Of a stretch of 64,000 nucleotides of DNA, positions 23,901 to 36,680 are shown piece by piece. The stretch is taken from the NCBI GenBank assembly GCA_019054805.1, contig JAHQIY010000003.1, forward strand, positions 8,680,001 to 8,744,000, read 5' to 3'. The translations under genes and the position numbers were made by a program. Source of the DNA: Brachionus manjavacas. Lineage: Eukaryota; Rotifera; Eurotatoria; Ploima; Brachionidae. Each line of letters starts with the position of its first letter. Position 1 is the stretch's first letter. The notes beneath the pieces were generated by a model. It made no database searches and was not told where the DNA came from. It saw only the letters and a program-made list of their open reading frames with translations.

Positions 23901-26900
23901 CAAATAAACATCCTTCATAAATACCGGCCAAAACGTTTTGGTCTATTAATCTCAGGCATTCGGACCATGGTCCATTTCTTTCCTTAATAATGCCGCACCA
24001 TTCATTATTCTTGTATATATTTTGATTTGAACATTTGACTGGATCTGGCTCAGGACCAGGATTGTTAACCGGATCACATCTTAAAAATAAGTGTTCGAAA
24101 TATTTTTTCTTTTTTAATTTGTCTTGAAAATCAATTTTACAAATTTCCATTTAGATTATCTTCTTCATCTGGAACTCTCCACAAACTTCCCCAATTGAAT
24201 AATGTACTATTGTAATAAACATTATTGCTATCAATCAAACTATTATTCTTGTCAACAAAATCATTGAATCTCGATCCTTTTAAAGTAGAAATTTTTGAAT
24301 TCAACAATTTAAGCTAAATTTTAATCTCACCATCAGCATTTCCGCAAAGGCCACACACATGGTTAGCATATGTGTCACATAAAATGACATCAGCTTTGTG
24401 ATTTCCATTCCATAGTAGAGTCAAACCAAATGTTGTACTGAAAACAAGATTCGAACCCGACACATATATTCTCACTCCATTCAAGTTGTCAACATAATTG
24501 TTTGAGCCAAGTATTCCATTGATGGTATATCTGTGTCTGTTTCCATTCTTTTTCAATAGTCTGAATTGTTGATTGAACACATTTATTTCCATATATGAAA
24601 TGTAGGCTACTCTTTTATTTCCGTTTCTTTCTTCTTGCTTTTGAGTGATGCTAAATGGAACCATTCCTTCAGGCTTAATTGATCCAAATTTTATTTGATG
24701 CATTTAAAATTTTAATGCGAAATTTTTAATTGTTTTATTTTTTTTCTAATCCTTATTATTCTTTTATTATTTAATAATAATCACCAAAATTTGTTAATAT
24801 TTTAAATGGATTTCTTTGTTTTATATTTTTATAATTTTGATATTGATCCTAATAATTGATTTTATTAAATCAATATAAAAATATTCTTTAAACTATTAAC
24901 AATCTATAATTTTCAATTAAAATTAAATGAGTTTATTTAATTTTTTTTTTTTTTTCATTTTTAATCATGTACAAGGTTTTACCTTCTGATCAGCTGTCGA
25001 AATAATGAAAATTAATTATTGATATAAGAAAAATTCAAATTAAATGTCTACAAATTAAATTTCTTGTAAGAAAAACTTGAATGATTGAACTTCGATTTTT
25101 TTATATCCTTTTTATGATGATTATTAAATCAATTTTAATTTTTGGTTGTTAAAAAATTTATATCTATTTAACTGAATATAATTATTGTTGTTAAAATTTA
25201 ATTTTTTTTAAAAGAAAAAAAATAAAATAAAGAGTTTGAAAAAAATGAGTCGGTCATTCCTTATTTCAATCTCTATTTTTTATATTTTTTACAGTTCCGG
25301 AAATTAACCTATGACATCGTTTCATCTAGTATTTAATAAAATCAAAGAATATGATCTGATATCAAATGACTTTAGCTACAGCTGATATTAGTTAAAAAAA
25401 TTTGTAGTTTTTTAAACAAATTGGACTTCTTTTATAATCAAATTTTAATTTACTAATGCCTTTCCATGAAATTCACATGAAATTGAATTTAAAATTTGCC
25501 ATGCGATCATTTTCGAGGCCACATAAGTTTTCTTGAGACAACTTACTAAAATTCAGTATTTTTTTAAATCTAGTCTCACTTACTTGACGTCTTATTTTAA
25601 ATTTAGCTCTTATTTTAACAAATTAAAACAACCTCCTTATAGGAGAAGTAAATTTAAAAGGTATTTAAAAAAAAAAGTTAGTTTAAAAAAATCTAGAAAA
25701 TTAAAAAATTTAAATTTTCACTAATAAAAAAAAATTAATAAAGAAAATAAATAAAGACATAAAATGGAGCTTCGTTTATTGAGTCATTTATTCAGTGAAT
25801 GAAACGTTATTTTAAAATAGCTGAAAGTTTAGCTCAATTAATTTTTTAGATTGCTCACGAGAACTGGTCAAATACTATGCAATTAATCTTAACAAATTAA
25901 TTTGTGTTCCAACTGAAGCAAAAGCTATTTCAAAACTGGATAAAAATATCTTTTTTAAAATTAATGAATTTATTTTAAAGTTATTATGGCAAATATTTGG
26001 TAAGCATTAATAACCAATCTTGTTCTTGTACAAATTATTTAAAATGAAAGATTTTTCACATATTTGGCATTATAAAAGATGAGTTTTTTAAAAGCTAAAA
26101 AGGGACGTATCCTACATGCGAGAAAAAACTTACACTTTTCTAATATTTCTAGAAATTTTTAATAAAAATAGTCGTGCACAATTTATTGTGTGATGTTCAA
26201 GCTATAAAATTTGAAACATTCTTTTTTATAACTTAACTACACACTTAAGGTGCGTGATTTGATTAGGTTTTGTGCTCATCAGAAATTCAATATGTGTTAA
26301 TCATATGCAAAAAATACTTTATTTTTTTAATTATATACTTGAAATAATTTTATCTTCCCATATTAACAAATTTCGATTTTTTTCTTACAATAAACATTTT
26401 GATATAGAGAAAAACATTTAATTACAATTCATGAACTTATAGAAACGAAAAAATGTGTTATTTTTCAATATAACAAGAAATAATAATCAAAAAATATCAA
26501 AAAAACTTTCTGTCTTTAAGAACAAGAACTAGTGTGTAGATCTAAAAGAGATCCAAAGATTTGTGATTAATTTAGGAATTAGAAAAGAGTTCGTAAAAAT
26601 TATTTCATCATTAAAACCTTTAGTAAAAATCGCACCATAAACTCTTACTAAAAATGAAATAATTTTCAAAATGTCAGAATTCAATTCCTAAATTCTTATT
26701 GTTTTGAAATTTAAAAAAAAAAAATTAAAAATAGATAAACTTATTTTTTTAAATTAGAAAAATAAAAGAGTGTAAATCAGAATTGTTCAAGAGAAAAACT
26801 TTATCAATGAGAGAAAAAAGGTAAATTAAACTTACCAGAGATTGATTGTAGCAATCGGTTGATACCAAATCGTATTTGCATTTTCCCATGAAATCAAACT

Positions 26901-28876
26901 TGGCCTTATCAAAAGTTGTGCAATGTGGATCACCCCAGCAGCTATAACAAATAGTTTTTTAATTGAAATTTTATTTAAGTAGAATTAAACAAGCCAAATT
27001 TACCCGCATCTAAGACTCTTACAACATCTTACGTTTGGATCCCCTACTGATCTAGATGGACATGAACATACTTGAGACCTATTGACATTTCTGCAAATGG
27101 CACCAAAACCACATGGATTTTCGGAACATGGATTGTTTGATTTTGGCCTTGGTTGACATCTGTATCTCACTGCTAAATACTTTTGCACATCTGGACAAAT
27201 TAAACCTAAAAATCTCACTGAAGCATCTACTCTGCATCTTCTCTTGTTATTACACTGCTTTCTCACCAGGTTGACTACATTCAATCCACGACAAAGCACA
27301 TTAGTGACCAAGCCGATGATCGATTTCGGTTTTGAAGCACACACTGAAAATTGACTTCTTTCAAATCTGGCTCTTCTAATTTTAATTATTTGGTCAGCTG
27401 GACACTCAATATTCAAAAACTCATTTTCACATGCATCTATTTGAAGGAAGAAATTTAAATTTTATTTTCGTTATTTAAAAGAAATTTAAATTTTATTTTC
27501 GTAATTGAAAAGAAATTTAAATTTTATTTTCGTAATTGAAAAGAAATTTAAATTTTATTTTCGTAATTGAAAAGAAATTTAAATTTTATTTTCGTAATTG
27601 AAAAGAAATTTACATTTTTCAACATCTTTATTATTGGGTTTGTTTTCTTCTTCTGATGATTCTTCTTTGGAAGATTTTTCCTTCGAGGATTTTTCCTCAG
27701 ATGATTTATCTTCACGAGACTTATCTTCATTACTGTTCAAATTTTGACCATAAGGCATTATTAAGTTGTTTTTAGGACCAATTCGAAATTTACTGCAAAC
27801 AAAGGTAAGTGTAACATGTCTCTTGTCACCATCGCATTCATCTCCAAATAAATCGTTATTTATGGTAAAGTTACAACTTGTTTCATTCCGGCATAATTCG
27901 GAAATTTTTCTTGATTTCAATGAGTATAAACTTTGGGCGCATTTCAGAGGACCAGTTTGTCTTTCGCATCTTGGATCATTGAGACGCAATTGTACAGATC
28001 GAACAAAAATAAATCTATCTTTATCACATTCAAGTTTTACATTTTCACCTTCACATTTGGATACTGTTTCGGCTATAAATAAAGAAAATATTTTTAATAT
28101 TTAGGAAGTTTGTAAAATATCAAAACTCACGAGAAGTAAAAATATCTGTTAATTTGTCAAGAACATTATTCGTATTATTAAACAAATTTGGTAGTTTTTG
28201 TCCATTTCCCAAGAGATTCTGCAACAAATTTGGTCTCGAGGCTTCTGTTTCATTTTCTAATTTGTCTTTATTTTTATTCAACAAGTCTTTTATATTTTGT
28301 ACTCTGTCAAGCAAATTCTGGACTGGCTTATTTTCTTTACTTTCATTTTCGTTACTTTCTTTTTTTTCTTTGCTCTTATTTTCGTCACTTTCTTTTTTTT
28401 CTTTGCTCTTATTTTCGTCACTTTCTTTCTTTTCTTTATTTTTATTCAATAAGTCTTTTATATTTTGTACTCTGTCAAGCAAATTCTGGACTGGCTTATT
28501 TTCTTTACTTTCATTTTCATCACTTTCTTTCTTTTCTTTACTTTCATTTTCACTACTTTTTTTGTCATCATTACTCTTGAATAAGTTTTCCAATATTCCT
28601 CCATTGTTCAATATGTTTGGTAATATTCTATTATTATCAACTCGATTATTTGATTGTCTAAGCAATCCTGTTATCAAACCTTTATTTTTAATTTTTAATT
28701 CTCCTTGTTAATTAGTTTCACTTAAAAGCCTTATCAACAATTTTTAAAGACTTTTAAATTAGAGAAAAATTACTGTTTTTTTCATCCGAATCTTTCCTTA
28801 AAAATATAGTTCCTATCGTGGCTATGTGAAAAACTAACCAAACTAACAAGATGCTATTTAATTTAAAATTTTTCAT
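14929..28876 (-). CDS. Secreted SUEL-lectin/VWD mucin-like mosaic protein with internal duplication (gene B)
   Basis: Paralogue of gene A. Model of 26 exons: 28876-28774, 28703-28131, 28072-27614, 27436-27004, 26941-26836, 24673-24331, 24276-24141, 24079-23766, 23698-23490, 23397-23196, 23135-22407, 22348-21890, 21836-21404, 21341-21236, 18413-18071, 18016-17881, 17819-17506, 17438-17230, 17137-15988, 15933-15874, 15829-15776, 15725-15660, 15599-15587, 15535-15502, 15446-15252, 15189-14929. All phases agree and give 2479 residues. Order: signal peptide (MKNFKLNSILLVWLVFHIA), KESDENKSKE-type repeats, SUEL, acidic serine linker, SUEL plus EGF-like, VWD, C8, TIL, EGF; the same set again from residue about 960; then a T7-EAP mucin-like repeat and a terminal VWD (CGICGNNNG). 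An in-frame TAA at 23188-23190 lies inside the proposed 60-base intron 23136-23195. If that intron is not used, the gene splits in two: an upstream gene lacking the last VWD and a downstream copy lacking a signal peptide. Confidence 0.78.
15990..16965 (-). repeat. Threonine-rich mucin-like tandem repeat (30-base unit, about 31 copies)
   Basis: Read on the minus strand, the repeat encodes the ten-residue unit TTTTTTTEAP about 31 times inside exon 19 of gene B, between an EGF domain and the terminal VWD. Units differ at only a few positions; one unit near 16610 is shortened. Threonine/proline repeats of this kind are typical sites of dense O-glycosylation in mucins. The plus strand is also open here but encodes only valine/glycine or cysteine/serine repeats and is a shadow. 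Confidence 0.92.
19594..19690 (-). pseudogene. Relic of a lectin/VWD exon junction within intron 14 of gene B
   Basis: On the minus strand this stretch repeats, with decay, the end of exon 13 (TGCGGGTAAATTTGG), its intron and the start of exon 14 (compare 21325-21415). The VWD start now reads CTGCTGATGTGATCCAC, with a TGA in place of TGG. It shows that an additional copy of this exon pair once existed here. Confidence 0.75.
19669..19889. repeat. Inverted repeat flanking a retrotransposon 3' tail
   Basis: Arms of about 82 bases (19669-19751 and 19808-19889) are reverse complements with few mismatches. The outer ends are the gene B exon/intron boundary CCAAATTTACCCGCA. The spacer is the family A retrotransposon tail (TATTCTAAAGGAGCTCTTGC near 19762). 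It may be a foldback copy made during insertion. Confidence 0.75.
21112..21235 (-). repeat. Intron start shared by both gene B copies
   Basis: The first roughly 120 bases of intron 14 are identical to the first bases of intron 5 (26712-26835). Beyond that point the two introns diverge. It marks one edge of the homogenised block. Confidence 0.7.
22600..23130 (-). repeat. KESDENKSKE coding repeat of gene B (downstream copy)
   Basis: Within exon 11, a 30-base unit encoding KESDENKSKE or a close variant is repeated about nine to ten times, interrupted by a longer unit containing NKPVQNLLDRVQNIKDLLNK. The upstream copy in exon 2 (about 28320-28550) has fewer units. The segment is highly charged and probably disordered or coiled-coil-like. 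Confidence 0.85.
27445..27612 (-). repeat. 31-base tandem repeat in intron 3 of gene B
   Basis: A 31-base unit containing TTATTTTCGTAATTGAAAAG is repeated five times between exons 3 and 4. The homologous intron in the downstream copy (21837-21889) has one unit. The length difference of 124 bases is exactly four units, so the array grew or shrank after duplication. Confidence 0.9.
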
Positions 28877-29409
28877 CTTTGGCAATTTAAATTTAATTTT
28901 AAAATTACTTTGCCTTTTATATTAAATTTTTAGTGGCTTCAGATTTGATTTTTTGATTTTCGTAGGTTTATTTGGCAACATTTTGTCATTTGTAATTCTA
29001 AAAATGTGTTTCTTTGAGGATTAATTTATTTTACTTTAACTAAATTTAAATTATCTTTTCTTTTTTCTAAATTTGAATAACATTTTAAATTTATCTTTTC
29101 ATATGGTAATTCAATTGTTCAGAAATTGAAATCACACAAACATTTTTCCAATTTTTTAAAATATTCATCATAACTATTTAACAAAAAATTAATTTGGAAA
29201 AAAAATCAAAAAATAAAATTTATTTAAAAGTAAAAATTTTTTGAAATCAATAAATTTCTAGCAGTTTTTTTCAAAGGTTTCGAATTGTACAAACCCTAAT
29301 ATTCTTAACAAAAATTGAGCAATAAGACTCAAAATTTTGGAAATATAAGATAATACTAATTTTTGTATCAGTAAAAGAAGTTATCAAAAAACAAATCAAC
29401 AATTTAATT

Positions 29410-32400
29410 TCAATCGGCTATTTTCGTGTTATCTTGAATCCATTTGTGATAAAATGATACATTTGTATATATGCCTCTACCTGTACACATTGAATCTCCA
29501 TTTGATACGACGCCAACAAGTTGCCATCGCTTTGATCTGTCCTGCTGCATCACCGGGCCGCCAGAATCTCCCTTAAACAAGAAAGTTAGAATTCTCTTTG
29601 CCATTTAATTTCAAGTTTTCGAACATTGCATGTATCTTTTCCAAGATTTTGATTTCCAGCACAAAACTGCAACACTGGCAAATATGACAAACCACATGTG
29701 TTCGCTGACTGAACTTGAATTTTAACTTGATTCAAAGTGTCAGACGCTTAATTATTAAATTTAAATTTTTTTTTCAAAATTATGCTTTTTACCTCGATAG
29801 AAATTATCTTCAGTAAATCCCCATCCAACCGCGTACAAATCGGTGCCGGGATTTGTGTTGGTTTCAGATGGTACGCAAATGTAATTCAAGTTTTCTGAAT
29901 CAATTACGTCGCGGTCTAATTTGATTATTGATATGTCATTTTTAAAAGTATTTTGGTCAAAATTCGGATACTAAAATGTTTTTAATAAAATATCTTTACT
30001 TTTAATTTTTTTTGGTTAAATTTACTTCAATTATAGATTCAACGCGGTAGGTATTTTCAGCAGTTATGTCAGTTGAACGAGTGTTCACGCTAACATAAAC
30101 TCGCATCATTTTTTCCAAACTACCAAATAGGTCGTGTGAATTAACAGGATTTCCGACAAGATTAAATATTGAGCGACTTAAAAATAAATTTTTTTGAATT
30201 TTAAAATTCCTGAATGCCATCGAAAATTAATGAATAAAAAATTGGCACCTTTCGACACAATGTGTAGCTGTAACAACAAAGCGTTTGTTGACCAACGCAC
30301 CACCACACGCATGAGGAAGAGAAGTTCTGGGACCAAAATATCCGATTGAAACAGTCCATGGCCACGAATCTCTAACAACAGGATGGCCACGCATTATTCT
30401 TGTCAGTTGCAGATTGGGATCAATCAGCGGCACTCCGCATTCTTTTGACAAAAATTCAAAAATGCGATCTTAAATTTAAGTTTTTTGCTATGCATTAAAG
30501 TTTGTGTTGTCGATGGTACTAATAATTTTTTAAATTTTGATAATAAACTTATGAACACATTCTATTTCCTTTTCAAGAAATTATTTGTTTTATTTGTTTT
30601 TAAAATTCAGTATTGTTGTTTTAAAAATATATTTATGCAAATTGATTCTTTGGAAGGCGGACAAAATATAGAAAGACAGATTATAGACACGTTTGAGAAT
30701 TTTACGATTAGTGACAAATTTTAAAAGTGAGAATATTGAAGCATTTTTAGAAGGTTTAGGTAATAATTTACTAATTGATGAAGAAAAAAATTGAAAAAAA
30801 ACTAATTAGACTATTTATTTCATTTGTATAATTTTGAATTCGATATTTTTTCGTACAATATTTTTTTTTCTACATTATTTTTTCAGGTAAATTCTATTTT
30901 ATTCAATAAATTTTTTTTTCTATACTTTGTTTATCTAAATTATGTCACACTGGCGATTCTTTTCTTAAGATTTTCAATTATTCATACTAAAATAAAATTT
31001 ACAAAAAATAAGGTTCTTAAAACAGTTTTAGCAATCTCTGTCTCTCATTAGTTAAAATTTAAATCATCAATTTAAAAAGTTTAATTAATAAATTACTTCC
31101 TTTAAATGATTAACGATGAATGCAGTTAACTGGAACAGTAAATTTTTGAATTATAAAATTTTTCTTATAAAGATCAGTTATCTAAATGATATGACACAAT
31201 ATGAAAAAAAATCAAAATATTTACCATCTTTTGACAATTTCTTAGAGTATACTTTTTTTATTATGTGTAAAAATGATTAATTCACATCGAACATGTGTCA
31301 CTCAAAATTTAATTTTAATCTTTACACTATTTTTTATTTTATTCTATACTAACCAAAATAATCAAAGCTTTTAAGTTTTAAGAAACCCTTTTTTAACTTT
31401 AAATAAAAATATCTTAAGAAATCAAATTAAGAGGCATTTAAATTTTTAATATATTATACATATAAATGGTTAAAAAAGGTTCAGAAATTATTTTTCTAGT
31501 CGAGGTTCCAATGGCATGAGGTTCTCAAACAGGAGCAACCCCTCAAATTTTATTTTTAGAGCTATAAAATTAATTTCATAATTCAATGATCAAACATTTT
31601 TTTTACATAATAAAAATCTTAAAAATTAACCAAGAAATGGCCATTTTAACTATTACATTGATTATAACTTTGAGCTTATATATTTCACAGCCCAAATGTT
31701 AAATTTGTCTTTATGTAAAATAAAAAAGAGCTCTATAGGTAAAATTAGTTATTTTTAAAGTGCACAAGACAATTGCTAGATTTAAATTGTTTAAAAAAAT
31801 GCGCTTTTCAGCATTTAAATATTTTCATAAAAACGAGCATTTTTTTTCATACCTATAAGGTAAAATTTTTTCTTATAATAACATTGTTAAAAAAAGAATG
31901 AAAAAATTAAATAATTCATCATTTTTGTTTTTTTATTTTAGTTTTAATCATTAACTGGAAAAACCAAATTTACAAAAAAAGCTAAAATTTTTTTCTATCA
32001 GAATCTGATTTAGGAAAGGTTAGTAAGTTAAAAAAGTAATGATCGCAAAAATATTAATTTTAAAAACTATACGTGAGATTTATGTGATTTTAAAATAAAT
32101 TGTCAGCTTGAATAGTAGCAGACGATTTTTAAGCTTTATGGACACAAATTGAAAGTCTGAAATTTTGGCAAATTGAAATTTATGATAAAATTTAAATGAT
32201 CACGATTTTAATTTTATTGCATAAGAATTTTTTCTGAACTGAATTTTTTACATCTGCATATCTCCACAAAAATTATATTCATGCACAATACTTAATGGTT
32301 TAACATAATTTTTTTTTAATTAAATTTTAATTTTAAAATGATTAAAAATCTTTTTTAAGATAATTTTTGACAATGCGTTTAAAAATTCGATCAAAAACTT

Positions 32401-33318
32401 TCATTAATGCAAGTTTTTCATCTAATGAACAAAAAAATAAAAAAAATCCTATAGTTAATAAAAAACAACTTTCAAACAAATATTGAAGAAATTTTTTTCT
32501 CTCCAATTATTGATGTCTTTTCTGTTTTTACCGCAACAATTTTCTTTTACCTTTGTTTTATATTGTGGTTTTCATTTTCAAAAATTTTATAAAATTAAAT
32601 TTCAAAAATCATATTTTAACAAAATACAAGCGTAAAATTTTACTGAAAATGACCAAATGATCTTAGACCATTGATCATGGCTTTTAGAAATATTTCTTGG
32701 TTTCTGAACTTAATCACTCAAACGGTACTCAAATTTAAGTTATTTTATGTCAATTGAGAGATTTAAATTTAAGATACATTTTTTTAGGTTAAGCTTCTTA
32801 CCCGTGGGCTTTCTCGCAGGAGGCAATTTTTGAACATTAGTTGATGACAAAGTCGTGCTAACTAAACTGATGGATGTTTTAGTTTGAGTTGATATTGTGA
32901 TGATAGTCTGATTATCGCTAAGTTTATTGTTAGTATTTCTTGGCTTGGCAGAAACAATCGCATAAACAATTCCGGATATTACCGCAACTGAAAAAATAAT
33001 ACCCATGATTACTAATGGAATTATAAGTTTTGGTCTATTGATCAATTTTTTATTGCTGTCTGCGATTTTAGAGGTTAATTTGGGATTTTTGGAGTCTATA
33101 AAAGCGGTATTTGGCAAATTGACATTGACAGATGGCTGGGAATTGAGAAGATTTTTAGATGAATCAACTCCATTAGCATCGGGCGTATCGGATAATTGCC
33201 GGGAAATTGAATAAATATTCTGATCACTTAATCGGTATGCTTTATTTACATGTCCAGAATTTGTTTTGATGGCCTGGTTGCCTTTAACATTTCCATTTCT
33301 TGATTTGTTGTCAACCAT
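29410..33318 (-). CDS. Type II transmembrane trypsin-like serine protease
   Basis: Predicted cell-surface serine endopeptidase of the chymotrypsin (S1) family. Exons 33318-32802, 30441-30249, 30176-30026, 29970-29793, 29746-29625 and 29571-29410 join in consistent phase to give 440 residues. The first exon has a polar cytosolic N terminus, one membrane segment (LIIPLVIMGIIFSVAVISGI, about residues 98-123) and a Ser/Thr-rich stem ending at a strong donor (GGTAAGAAG). The protease domain has ECGVPLIDP before the activation site, RIMRG in place of the usual RIVGG, His in VVTATHC, Asp in NDISIIKL and Ser in GDSGGP. The intron between exons 1 and 2 is 2.36 kb, so the link rests on phase and on sense of architecture. 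The exon 5 donor (AATGTTCG) is weak but gives the family motif DTCNGDSGGP. Shares orientation with genes A and B. Confidence 0.8.
30442..32801 (-). other. Long first intron of the serine protease gene
   Basis: AT-rich sequence without a supportable gene or recognisable mobile element. Confidence 0.5.
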
Positions 33319-36300
33319 TACAACATTGAATTATTATAATTAATGATATAACCAAAGTAAAAAGTGAAATACTCAAAAAAACAAAATTAGAAAGAAAAAA
33401 AGATGGTAAGCCGAAATGGAAATGTTTATTTAGACACAATTTAATTAATTTTTTTTCATAATTTTTCAAATTATTTAAATAAAGAAATCTAAATGAATCA
33501 AAAATTATGATCATATCATGAAAAGAAATGAAAAAAACAGGCATCGAGAAATTGTCGAAAAAATCTACTTGGAAATAATTCAGTCTTTGAAAATTTTGTA
33601 CGTTCCTAATAAATAATGATGAGTAGTTACGCTTGAAGAATTTACCAAGTTTTTGCCAACAAAAAAATATGCTTTCAATTAGCATAATAAAGCTCAATTT
33701 AAATGAACCATCTTCAGTGGCATATTGGAACAGAATAGATTTTCATCTTGAGTGGAATTTTTAAAAATCGATTTATTTCCTAGCAATTATTTTTCTAGAG
33801 CTTAATAAAATAAAACTTACAATTCTCTACTCTTTTATTTTTCGCAATAGCTTAATGGAACTTATTTAAATTTCTTAACTTAAAGGTAAATTCAATAGAA
33901 ATAGTATTTACAAATTTTGTCATAAAAGCGATTAGCAGATTGTGTTCAGGTCCTAGTCTTTTGAACACCCCGATTATGATCGATTTTATTCAAGCTTAAA
34001 TAAATTTTGATAATAAAAAAAATTTTCTTTATTATTAATTGCCAAGTTATTCAAAAAAAAATTCTGAAAAATTCTTCTCAGTCTAAAAATTCTTCCACTC
34101 GGAAATAATACTAACAACATTGAACCAAAAACAATTTAAACCATAAAACTTAAAAATATCACTTGTTTTCAGCGATGTCTTCAAAAGGTGAACAAAACTA
34201 GTTTTTAAATTTCTAATACATAATGAGTCAAATTGAAATTTTTTTTTTAAAAGGTTAAAACACATTTTCTGAACAAATTATCTCAATTGATCATTGTTTC
34301 CGCTTTCTTTCTTATTAATCAATATAATTTTTACTCTTTTTGTTAAGTAACATAATTATTTAAAATTTGCTAGATCCTTGTGAAACGTGAGAACATCCAC
34401 TATCTCGTTTAGGTAAAAATTTATCTCAAAAGATTATCCTTTTTATTTCGATTGCTTATATTTGATATTTAAAAATGAATCAGATTTTTTAGCGTCATTT
34501 AAACACTGAGATCTGCATTTTTTGTTGAACCAGTGATTCTTTTTTGAACTTTAAAAAATATTATCTAAAAAAGTATTTTTCAGAAAATCTAATTTCCAAT
34601 TTAATTAAAAATACTTAATATTGATGAGGTGAGTTTAAACTTTTTAGGCCAGTGATTGAAAAATCAAACCGAGTAGCCATCATATTTTAATTATCTAACA
34701 AAATCATAAAAAAACTTTCATCAAATTTTCAACTGGTACATAGAGAACTTGATAACAAATGCTATGCATCATAGAAGTAGTGCAAAATTACAAAGTATCC
34801 TCTTCGAAAATATATGGCCGCAATTAATCATGATATGTTAATTTTTGATATAATATTATCTCTTAAAATTTAAAACAATTTTAATCAAGCAAAATTTAAA
34901 ATCGAAATTATTTAATTTTGGACTAGAAATAAAAAAAATTCATAAAAAGCATAAGTAAAAGGAAGTAGAGACCGAGAAAATAATTTTGATTATATTATAC
35001 GTAATTTAAATGAAATTTAAAATTAAAAAAACATTTAAATTGTTTAAATTTCAACTGTAAATCAATATCTTTGCGCTAAGATCGCTTTACATCAAATTGC
35101 ATTAATTGTTATTTGCTTGTTTTTAGATAGTAAACAATTTATGAAATCACGACTCGTTATTTCAGCTATCTTTAAGCTATTTTTTTTTAGTTTATAAAGT
35201 CTTAAGTGTGCCTTTTAGGTGATTATAATGTTACCATTATTATAGTAAATACAAATATAATAAAGTGGTCTTTTGTTTAACAATAAATGTGTTCCATATG
35301 CTTCTTTACCTGGAACGAAAGCCTTTTTACGAAGAATATTTGAACAAATTTTTTGATTTCACCTTAAAAATTTAATAAAAAACCTCTAATTCAAACAAAA
35401 TTACAAAATGCAAAATTATAAAATCAAAATACCTGTTTTCTTGACTTTTTTGAAAATTTCGAAAAAAATTTCAATTATGTAACTTTTCTAAACTGTAATA
35501 TTTGAAATTTTTATGAAAATTCGTTGATTTTTGGATTAAATATTGCCTTATGTAAATCTGATTTTATCTACGGACCCCTACACAGTTTATTTTATCTTAA
35601 GCTATGCTAATGTTCTAAACGAAAATCTTAATTACAATTTTCTGTTGTGCAAATGACAGCTTTATTTTGCAAGAACTTGGCTTTGAATGTTGATTTAAAA
35701 AGAGTTTTAGATTTAATAAAAAATTAAGCTTTTTTTAAAAAGTTTTCGAAAGCATCTTATTTTTTTGGAATTTCATTAAGTAACTTAAAACAAAGTATTT
35801 GAGTGTTATGAGTGTACAATTTCGTTTTTTTAAAGTCTTGAATCTATTTGAAATTAAATTATGTAAACTTATAGTGTATTTTTTTAACCAAGATACCAAC
35901 TTTTTGAGCAAACAAAAAAAATTAATTTAAACTAAATATTTAGAAAAGAATTCTAACATTATACACTTGCAAATAAGATTTTGGAATTTTTTTGTAGTCA
36001 TGTAAGGCTTTATTGAACTGATCAAGTGCCCAACATATTCGTTTCATTGGCAACAGTTTGATGCCAGCTTCTTAATTATTTAAAAAAATAAACTTCTGAC
36101 TCTATAATTAAATGCGATTTTATTTACTTATGAGTTGTATTGTTAGAAAACAATCATTAAAATAATTTAATAAAAAATGACCTGTCAATGTTTTTAAATA
36201 ATAAAACATTTAAAGAACAATTTCATATTGAAAATTTTTTTCATTTAATTTGATAAAAATTTCCTGTTGAGCTAGAATCAGAGTAATATCTAAAAATCGT

Positions 36301-36680
36301 AATTAAATCTTAAATTAGAAAGCAATAATATAATTTTATTGTATTGTATTTGTTCAACAAATTCTCCTTTTGGTGTATAAATGTTCGCTCGAACGAAAGG
36401 CATTTATTTTTCTAATATCCCATCTAAGTTTAGAATTGAAATTACGTAATAGACCTTTATTATTATCATTATGTTTTAAAGTCGTTTTGTAAAGGTGTAA
36501 AATAATTGTATTTTTTTTACAAATTTTCAAATTTAAATTCAAAAATTCCTCAAAAATAAATAAAGCATTTTTATCCATTTCAAAATAAATAGACTCAAAC
36601 TCTTTTTTATTGCTAATTATCTAAAAAATTTTAATAACTAAGGATTAGTTAATTTTTTATAATGATTAAAAATAAAAATT
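33319..36680. other. AT-rich intergenic region
   Basis: About 3.4 kb with no coding exon, RNA gene or clear repeat recognised. It separates the minus-strand protease gene from the tRNA and must include the protease promoter. Confidence 0.5.

Noticed and set aside
33311-33697. Minus-strand open frame upstream of the protease first exon
   Set aside because: Hydrophobic, AT-driven composition without recognisable domain or splice support; its end overlaps the start codon of exon 1 in another frame.
36354-36578. Minus-strand frame of 74 codons before the tRNA
   Set aside because: No domain, no conserved context and typical AT-rich chance composition.
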